From assembly GCA_023417285.1 (NCBI GenBank), contig JAEZFR010000001.1, positions 1 to 5,931 on the forward strand: a stretch of 5,931 nucleotides of DNA, given 5' to 3'. The DNA comes from Bacillota bacterium (GTDB lineage: Bacteria; Bacillota; Clostridia; Acetivibrionales; DSM-1351). The notes beneath the pieces were generated by a model. That model was not told where the DNA came from and ran no database searches. It saw only the letters and a list, made by a program, of their open reading frames with translations. The position numbers were made by a program, and so were the translations under genes. This document shows positions 1 to 4,337 of the stretch, one piece after another (the stretch's first letter is position 1; each line of letters begins with the position of its first letter).

Positions 1-2
1 AT

Positions 3-602
3 CCAGCACCGGTACTACATTGTTTGATGAATCTGTTAACAACTCATGATATTGAAAGAATTCTTACTGTATTAAGTGGTGCTCCAAGCAAAAATGATTT
101 AAGCAGGGACGACAAGGCTATATATAAGTTAAATCCCGAACAATACTCAATTGCTAAAAAAAGGCTAAAAGTTGCTTCGCTTCTACAGTTCTTCCTTCCG
201 GGTGTTCCAACTATTTATTATGGTGATGAAGCAGGAATGCAAGGATACGAGGACCCCTTTAACAGAATGGCATATCCATGGGGAAAAGAGGATGGTGACA
301 TCGTGACATGGTATAGATTTCTGACGTCTATTAGGAAAAAATATAGTCAGTTGTCCGGTGGTGAATACGAGTTAATATATTGTTATAGCCAAGCATATGC
401 CATGATTAGGATGAGTAATGATAAACGCTTATGTTTAGCAGTTAATACCAGTGATAGTAGTAATGCTTTTATTCGTCTTGACTTAGCTAGATACAATACT
501 GAAATAGTAAAGGATATTGTTACTGGCGATTGTATTGAATACAAGTCCGGTATAGCCGCATTTGAACTGGGGCCATTAGAATACAGGATATTGGAATGCT
601 GA
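3..602 (+). CDS. GH13 alpha-glucan hydrolase, neopullulanase/cyclomaltodextrinase-like (C-terminal part)
   Basis: The frame is open from the left edge (first full codon at 3), so the true start lies outside; 199 codons remain. The visible part covers the end of the (beta/alpha)8 barrel and a C-terminal beta domain. Residues 9-19 (MNLLTTHDIER) are GH13 conserved region IV, with the catalytic-site His-Asp pair at 15-16. The segment GVPTIYYGDEAGM, followed by YEDPFNRMAYPW, is typical of neopullulanase, maltogenic amylase and cyclomaltodextrinase enzymes. Such enzymes cleave alpha-1,4 (sometimes alpha-1,6) bonds in maltodextrins, cyclodextrins or pullulan, often inside the cell. The nucleophile Asp and the acid/base Glu lie upstream of the window, as would any signal peptide, so location and exact specificity cannot be judged. 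The tail, about residues 115-199, fits the usual small beta-sandwich domain. TTG and ATG codons at 24-29 are internal, not starts, because conserved sequence continues upstream of them. The gene probably shares a transcript with the small gene that follows. Confidence 0.93.
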   Translation, partial: PAPVLHCLMNLLTTHDIERILTVLSGAPSKNDLSRDDKAIYKLNPEQYSIAKKRLKVASLLQFFLPGVPTIYYGDEAGMQGYEDPFNRMAYPWGKEDGDIVTWYRFLTSIRKKYSQLSGGEYELIYCYSQAYAMIRMSNDKRLCLAVNTSDSSNAFIRLDLARYNTEIVKDIVTGDCIEYKSGIAAFELGPLEYRILEC

Positions 603-618
603 TAATTTAAGGAGATTT

Positions 619-957
619 ATGAATATTCAGATTTTTGGGGCGAAAAAATGTTTTGAAACACAAAAGGCGGAACGCTATTTTAAGGAAAGAAAGATTTCTT
701 ATCAATATATAGACCTCTTTAAATATGGAATGAGTAAGGGGGAATTTGAAAGCGTTAAAAATGCCGTTGGGCTAAAGACATTAATTAATACGGAATGTAA
801 AGAATATAAAACTTTAAATATGCAACAACTTGGTGTTGGAAATGTTGCAGCTGAAGTGCTTTTCAAGAACCCAAAGTTATATAAAACACCCATTGTTCGA
901 AACGGGAAACTGGCAACGGTAGGTTTTAGTCCTGACAAATGGAATGAATGGAAGTAA
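619..957 (+). CDS. ArsC/Spx-family thioredoxin-fold protein
   Basis: This 112-residue protein has the length and layout of the ArsC/Spx superfamily: an N-terminal beta strand (IQIFGAKKC), a redox-position Cys11, a central INTECKEYKTLN segment, and the C-terminal cis-Pro signature TPIVRNGKLATVGF. The usual N-terminal motif is CxxC or CxxS; here it is C11-F-E-T14, leaving a single Cys there. Against my memory of E. coli ArsC, the three arsenate-binding arginines (60, 94, 107) fall on Asn57, Thr90 and about Phe103. Classical arsenate reduction is therefore doubtful. The tail (VGF-SPDKW) is closer to Spx/YffB-type proteins, but the RNA polymerase-binding function of Spx cannot be assumed. A good Shine-Dalgarno AAGGAG (609-614) sits 4 bases before the ATG. 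The 16-base gap after the GH13 gene suggests co-transcription, and a terminator follows. The family call is firm; the role is unknown. Confidence 0.88.
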   Translation: MNIQIFGAKKCFETQKAERYFKERKISYQYIDLFKYGMSKGEFESVKNAVGLKTLINTECKEYKTLNMQQLGVGNVAAEVLFKNPKLYKTPIVRNGKLATVGFSPDKWNEWK

Positions 958-1013
958 ATAAATTTATTTTTTTCAGTACAAATGACAATAGTTAGAATAT
1001 CATAATTTATCAC

Positions 1014-1065
1014 GAATCTACCCTCGTTTTGCATAAAATGGGGGTAGATTCATTTTATTATTTTT
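1014..1065 (+). terminator. Rho-independent terminator after the ArsC/Spx-like gene
   Basis: GAATCTACCC (1014-1023) pairs perfectly with GGGTAGATTC (1042-1051). The stem continues inward through 1024-1030/1035-1041 (one G-T pair) to a GCAT tetraloop at 1031-1034, giving about 17 bp. A T-rich tract (1053-1065, ATTTTATTATTTTT type) follows at once. This is a strong intrinsic terminator on the + strand for the GH13/ArsC-like unit. It ends only about 20 bases before the next start codon. Confidence 0.93.
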
Positions 1066-1069
1066 AAGT

Positions 1070-1075
1070 AAGGGG
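1070..1075 (+). promoter_or_regulatory. Ribosome binding site that fixes the TTG start of the glycosyltransferase
   Basis: AAGGGG at 1070-1075 lies 9 bases before the TTG at 1085. No in-frame ATG occurs before residue 23, which is already past the first conserved strand and the KNEE motif. The TTG with this site is therefore the best start. Confidence 0.75.
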
Positions 1076-1084
1076 CTGGGTGTT

Positions 1085-2188
1085 TTGGGTAAATATAAGG
1101 TTTGTGTTTATGCAATTTGTAAGAATGAGGAAAAGTTTGCAGACCGCTTTATGGATTCTTTAAAGGAAGCAGATGCTGTATATATAGGGGACACAGGCTC
1201 TACAGATAATACAGTAGAAAAATTCAGACAAAGGGGTGCAATTGTTTATGAGATTCCCATTATTCCTTGGAGGTTTGATAAGGCTAGAAATGAACTGCTG
1301 AAAGAGATACCCGAAGATTATGACATATGTGTAAGCATGGACGTTGATGAGGTAATCTCTGCCGGTTGGAGAAAATGCCTTGAAAATGCCTGGACACCTC
1401 AAACTACAATAGCAAGGTATCTCTATATATGGAGCTTCAACCCAGATGGTACTCCGGGAGTTCAATACAATCATCATAGAATACACGCTAGGAAGGGGTA
1501 TAGATGGATATATCCAACGCATGAAGTGCTTGATTATATCGGAGAAGGTGAACAAAAAAGCACCTTTATTGATGGGCTAGTAGTTAAACATTATCCTGAT
1601 AATTCAAAAGACCGAGGCTTTAATTTGGAATTACTTGAACTTGCTCTGAAAGAATTTCCTAATGACGTCAGAAATACACACTATTATGGGCGAGAGCTTA
1701 TGTTTGCAGGTAAATGGGATGAGAGTATAGCTACTCTAAAGAAATATCTTAGCCTTCCTGGAGCAACTTGGGAGGAGGAAAGAGGATCAGCTATGAAATT
1801 CATAGCTATCTGCTATAACGCAAAAGGTGACTATCAGCAAGCAAAATCCTGGCTTTTAAGAGCAATGGCAGAGACACCTTACAGCCGCGATCCATTTATT
1901 GAAGCAGCTTATATAGCTTATAACAATCAAGACTGGGTGACAACCTTTTTTGCTACAACTAAAGGGTTGGATATAAAGGAGAAGTTTTTTAATGGATACC
2001 CTAGCGATGCAAGGGGTTGGAGATGGGATATATACGACCTGGCAGCAATAGCGTGTTATAACCTCGGAATGTTCAAAGATTCGCTAGAGTATGCAAAAAT
2101 CGCATTAAAACTGTGTCCAACTGATATAAGACTTAAAAAGAATTTACAACTTATTTATGACAAGGTAATAGAAGTATATAAAGAATAA
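1085..2188 (+). CDS. Family 2 glycosyltransferase with C-terminal TPR-like region
   Basis: This 367-residue protein starts at TTG. The N-terminal half (about 4-170) is a GT-A family 2 domain. It shows an opening strand VCVYAICKNEE, the nucleotide-sugar motif D36-TGSTDNT, and the metal-binding DxD in SMDVDEV (Asp86, Asp88). A conserved-looking HHRIHARKGYRWIYPTHE segment (130-147) lies near the acceptor site. The C-terminal half (about 190-360) is helical with TPR-like spacing and motifs (YYGRELMFAGKWDESIATLKKYL; AICYNAKGDYQQAKSWLLRAM; IACYNLGMFKDSLEYAKIAL). The GT2-TPR layout occurs in Firmicutes enzymes that glycosylate proteins or peptides (SunS is an example of that layout) and in many uncharacterised clostridial enzymes. 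Donor and acceptor cannot be read from sequence. No signal peptide or membrane segment is seen, so it should be cytoplasmic. The next gene has its own promoter, so this one may be monocistronic. Confidence 0.9.
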   Translation: MGKYKVCVYAICKNEEKFADRFMDSLKEADAVYIGDTGSTDNTVEKFRQRGAIVYEIPIIPWRFDKARNELLKEIPEDYDICVSMDVDEVISAGWRKCLENAWTPQTTIARYLYIWSFNPDGTPGVQYNHHRIHARKGYRWIYPTHEVLDYIGEGEQKSTFIDGLVVKHYPDNSKDRGFNLELLELALKEFPNDVRNTHYYGRELMFAGKWDESIATLKKYLSLPGATWEEERGSAMKFIAICYNAKGDYQQAKSWLLRAMAETPYSRDPFIEAAYIAYNNQDWVTTFFATTKGLDIKEKFFNGYPSDARGWRWDIYDLAAIACYNLGMFKDSLEYAKIALKLCPTDIRLKKNLQLIYDKVIEVYKE

Positions 2189-2213
2189 ATTCCAATTATT
2201 AATAAAAAAAATA

Positions 2214-2241
2214 TTACCAAAAAATATATCTATGCTATAAT
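2214..2241 (+). promoter_or_regulatory. SigA-type promoter for the acyl-CoA synthetase gene
   Basis: A perfect -10 TATAAT (2236-2241) is preceded by the extended -10 element TG (2233-2234) with one base between. The best -35 is TTACCA (2214-2219), 4 of 6 matches to TTGACA, at 16 bp spacing. Transcription would start near 2248, leaving a short leader with the GGGGG ribosome binding site (2260-2264) 9 bases before the ATG. I see no clear operator palindrome here. Confidence 0.7.
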
Positions 2242-2273
2242 AAATGTAAAATAATTATTGGGGGTAGATATTA

Positions 2274-3755
2274 ATGGTAGGTAATATTTATAAAAATAAT
2301 TTTGTGGAAAAGGATATTGCAATTAAATTTAAGGGAAATTCAGTAACATATGGGCAATTGGACCAGATTGTTATCCATTATGCAAAAACTATGCAAAAGT
2401 TAGGTATACAGCAAGGAGAAAAGGTTGTGCTTAGTTGCCCAAATTCACCGGAGTTTATTTATTCCTACTTTGGTGTAGTAAAAAACGGAGCTATTATAGT
2501 TCCAATTAACTTGCTGCTTACAATGGAGGAAATAGCATACATTGTTAAGAATTCTGAAGCAAAATACATGATTATTCACCCATTAATACTTCAAAAGTCA
2601 AAGTTGACCAAAGAAGCAATTCATAATGCCCTGGATATTACAGTATTTGTACTTGGTGAAGATTTTGATGAAGATATTGAAAAAACACAGGGAATGGAAT
2701 TTGAAGAATTCAAAGATGAAAGTGCTGTTTCGACCTTTCTTTATACATCTGGAACAACAGGAAAACAAAAGGCAGCTATGTTGACCCACAGGAATTTAGT
2801 AGTTAATTCAGAACAATGTAGACAGGGGTTGTTAAGCAGAAAAGATGATATATACATGTGTGTATTACCTATGTTTCATGTATTTGCATTTACAGCATGT
2901 GTACTGATGCCTTTGTGGTCAGGTTCTACAATAGTTATTATAGAAAGCTTCTCCCCAAAGGAAGTTGTAGAGTCTCTTTTAAAAGATGAAATTACAGTAT
3001 TTATGGGTGTTCCGGCTATGTATATAGTATTGTTAGAAGCAGGCAAAAGGAATATTACTTTTCCAAAGCTAAGATTAGCGGTATCGGGTGGAGCTGCTTT
3101 GCCAGTAGAGATCTTCATACAGGCTAAAGAAATACTCAGGCTACCTATAGTAGAAGGATATGGACTGACTGAGGCAGCTCCTGCTGTTGCCTTTAATCCA
3201 CTAAATGGTGTCCAAAAGGCAGGATCTATAGGTATTCCATTGATTGATGTTGAGTGTAAAATCGTTGATGAAAATGATAATGAGTTAAACTCAGGAGAAG
3301 TAGGCGAGCTTATTGTTAAAAGCGAAAGTGTTATGAAAGGCTATTATGGTCAGCAAGAAGAAACAAATAAAACCTTAAAGAATGGATGGCTTCACACAGG
3401 TGATATGGCTAAAAAGGATGAAGATGGCTACATATATATAGTAGATAGAAAAAAGGACATGGTCATTGTTGGCGGCATGAATGTATATCCTAGAGAGGTG
3501 GAGGAAATATTATACCAGTATTCAAAGGTAAAGGAAGCAGCTGTAATAGGAATAAATGACAAGCTTAGGGGTGAATACGTTAAGGCGTTTGTTGTGCTAA
3601 AGGATGGAGAAGCATGTACTGGTAGAGAGCTTAATCAATATCTCAAGGAAAGACTTGCGTTATATAAGATTCCAAGGGATATTGAATTTATTGATAGTCT
3701 GCCCAAAAACAGCTCTGGCAAGATATTAAAAAGAGAACTCAAGGATAAGGAATAA
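2274..3755 (+). CDS. Acyl-CoA synthetase / AMP-binding fatty acid-CoA ligase
   Basis: This complete 493-residue protein belongs to the ANL adenylate-forming superfamily, which activates a carboxylate with ATP to an acyl-AMP and then transfers it to CoA. All core motifs are present in order: the phosphate-binding loop YTSGTTGKQK (157-166), the substrate-pocket segment VLPMFHVFAF (197-206), GVPAMY (245-250), YGLTEAAP (296-303), HTGD (374-377), the hinge region DRKKDMVIVGGMNVYPREVE (391-410), and the catalytic lysine Lys483 in LPKNSSGKILKREL. The hinge and GGMNVYP motifs resemble FadD-like long-chain or medium-chain acyl-CoA ligases more than acetyl-CoA synthetases. The protein is somewhat shorter than typical FadD and has no membrane segment. 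The ATG has GGGGG 9 bases upstream. It stands alone with its own promoter and no beta-oxidation neighbours, so it may activate exogenous fatty acids or feed a biosynthetic route. The substrate is unproven. Confidence 0.92.
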   Translation: MVGNIYKNNFVEKDIAIKFKGNSVTYGQLDQIVIHYAKTMQKLGIQQGEKVVLSCPNSPEFIYSYFGVVKNGAIIVPINLLLTMEEIAYIVKNSEAKYMIIHPLILQKSKLTKEAIHNALDITVFVLGEDFDEDIEKTQGMEFEEFKDESAVSTFLYTSGTTGKQKAAMLTHRNLVVNSEQCRQGLLSRKDDIYMCVLPMFHVFAFTACVLMPLWSGSTIVIIESFSPKEVVESLLKDEITVFMGVPAMYIVLLEAGKRNITFPKLRLAVSGGAALPVEIFIQAKEILRLPIVEGYGLTEAAPAVAFNPLNGVQKAGSIGIPLIDVECKIVDENDNELNSGEVGELIVKSESVMKGYYGQQEETNKTLKNGWLHTGDMAKKDEDGYIYIVDRKKDMVIVGGMNVYPREVEEILYQYSKVKEAAVIGINDKLRGEYVKAFVVLKDGEACTGRELNQYLKERLALYKIPRDIEFIDSLPKNSSGKILKRELKDKE

Positions 3756-3787
3756 ACTCATAGTACATGATTTAGAATTTCAATAAC

Positions 3788-3866
3788 TATATGCCCTTAT
3801 ATTTTAAATGTAAAATATCAAAAGTTTTTAATTTAGGTATTGCATTTATAAAAAACAGGGCATATA
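3788..3866. other. Possible three-way-junction RNA structure / nested inverted repeats
   Basis: TATATGCCC (3788-3796) and GGGCATATA (3858-3866) are perfect 9-base inverted repeats. Between them lie two further hairpins: ATATTTTA/TAAAATAT (3799-3806/3811-3818, loop AATG) and GTTTTT/AAAAAC (3824-3829/3851-3856). Together they could fold as a closing stem with two arms. The inner arms are almost pure A-T, so stability is uncertain. The structure lies between the acyl-CoA synthetase stop and the cad promoter, and could be a 3' UTR element of the former. No canonical G+C-rich terminator with a T tract is seen here. It matches no riboswitch class I can recall. Confidence 0.35.
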
Positions 3867-3876
3867 ATTTAAACAT

Positions 3877-3902
3877 AACATATGAACAGTTATTCATATG
3901 TT
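3877..3902. promoter_or_regulatory. CadC/SmtB-type operator palindrome
   Basis: This is a 26-base imperfect palindrome whose arms are CATATGAA (3879-3886) and TTCATATG (3893-3900), extended by AA/TT at the outer ends. Only one pair besides the central GT fails to match. The core TGAACA-GT-TATTCA fits the 12-2-12 class of ArsR/SmtB-family operators. It ends about 11 bases before the -10 hexamer and overlaps the -35 region, so a bound repressor would block RNA polymerase. The next gene encodes just such a repressor. Confidence 0.85.
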
Positions 3903-3918
3903 CATATGTACATATAAT
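3891..3918 (+). promoter_or_regulatory. Promoter of the cad operon
   Basis: A perfect -10 TATAAT lies at 3913-3918. The -35 is weak: TATTCA (3891-3896, 16 bp spacing) or TTATTC (3890-3895, 17 bp). It lies within the right arm of the operator palindrome. Transcription would start near 3925, about 30 bases before the repressor start codon. Confidence 0.68.
3893..3915. repeat. Extra operator half-site and second small palindrome
   Basis: TTCATATG occurs twice in tandem (3893-3900 and 3901-3908). The second copy runs into a perfect 12-base palindrome, ATATGTACATAT (3904-3915), which overlaps the -10 box. This may provide a second, overlapping repressor binding site. That is an inference; short AT-rich palindromes also occur by chance. 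Confidence 0.5.
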
Positions 3919-3943
3919 ATATTAATATTAATAGAACAAATAG

Positions 3944-3951
3944 AAGGGTGA
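3944..3951 (+). promoter_or_regulatory. Ribosome binding site deciding the repressor start
   Basis: AAGGGTGA (3944-3951) matches the anti-Shine-Dalgarno well and sits 5 bases before the ATG at 3957. An in-frame GTG at 3948 would lie inside this site, so the ATG is preferred. Use of the GTG would add three residues (MKS). Confidence 0.7.
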
Positions 3952-3956
3952 AAAGT

Positions 3957-4328
3957 ATGATAGACGAGAGATATGGAATAGAAAGATGTGATTGCAGTGT
4001 AATCCATGAGGGGCTTGTTAAGGCAGTCATGAGTAAGATGCCTGAGGAAGAAAGCTTATATGATTTAGCTGAATTGTTTAAGGTATTTGGAGATTCAACT
4101 AGAATCAAAATATTGTGTGCACTTAGTGAAGCTGAGATGTGTGTATGCGACATTGCTGTTCTACTAAATATGTCTCAATCAGCAATTTCACATCAGCTTA
4201 GAGTACTCAAACAGGCTAGGTTGGTTAGAAATAGAAAAGATGGCAAGATAGTGTACTACTCACTAGATGATAATCATGTAAAGGAAATATTTATGCAAGG
4301 GCTTGATCATGTTGCTGAAAAGAGATGA
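3957..4328 (+). CDS. cadC: CadC-type ArsR/SmtB-family metal-sensing repressor
   Basis: This 123-residue protein has a winged helix-turn-helix fold of usual family length. The dimer and DNA-binding core runs from LAELFKVFGDSTRIKIL (37-53) to the recognition helix MSQSAISHQLRVLKQA (72-87) and the beta wing LVRNRKDGKIVYYSL (89-103). Two metal sites are visible. The alpha3N site consists of Cys62 and Cys64 in MCVCDI plus N-terminal Cys11 and Cys13 (RCDCS), as in CadC proteins that sense Cd(II), Pb(II) and Zn(II). The alpha5 site fits DxH-x10-HxxE exactly: Asp105, His107, His118, Glu121. In the family, metal binding releases the protein from its operator, and a fitting palindrome lies just upstream. 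The ATPase gene starts 9 bases after the stop, and its ribosome binding site begins inside this stop codon, so the two are co-transcribed and probably translationally coupled. The identity of the metal is inferred. Confidence 0.93.
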   Translation: MIDERYGIERCDCSVIHEGLVKAVMSKMPEEESLYDLAELFKVFGDSTRIKILCALSEAEMCVCDIAVLLNMSQSAISHQLRVLKQARLVRNRKDGKIVYYSLDDNHVKEIFMQGLDHVAEKR

Positions 4329-4337
4329 GGGATATAT

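Noticed and set aside
24..29. TTG/ATG at 24-29 as the start of a small amylase-like gene
   Set aside because: The frame is open to the left edge, and the residues before it fit the GH13 barrel, so this is an edge-truncated gene.
702..1034. Minus-strand open frame of 110 codons
   Set aside because: It overlaps the ArsC/Spx-like gene and the terminator stem, its translation resembles no known family, and the + strand product has clear family motifs.
1160..1555. Minus-strand open frame of 131 codons
   Set aside because: It lies inside the glycosyltransferase gene, opposite its catalytic motifs. There is no independent start signal or family resemblance.
2191..2260. Possible inverted repeat CCAAT...ATTGG around the acyl-CoA synthetase promoter
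   Set aside because: Only five bases pair cleanly, with AT-rich mismatched extensions. This is not enough for an operator or terminator call.
1040..2269. Shared 10-mer GGGGGTAGAT at 1040-1049 and 2260-2269
   Set aside because: One copy is the 3' arm of the terminator stem and the other is a ribosome binding site region. Flanking bases do not match, so this looks like coincidence.
3948..3956. GTG at 3948 as start of the repressor
   Set aside because: It lies inside the AAGGGTGA ribosome binding site that is well placed for the ATG at 3957, and no other site precedes the GTG.
619..4328. An arsenic/metal resistance island linking the ArsC-like gene to the cad operon
   Set aside because: The two are about 3 kb apart with a terminator, separate promoters and two unrelated genes between them. 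The ArsC-like protein also lacks arsenate-binding residues.
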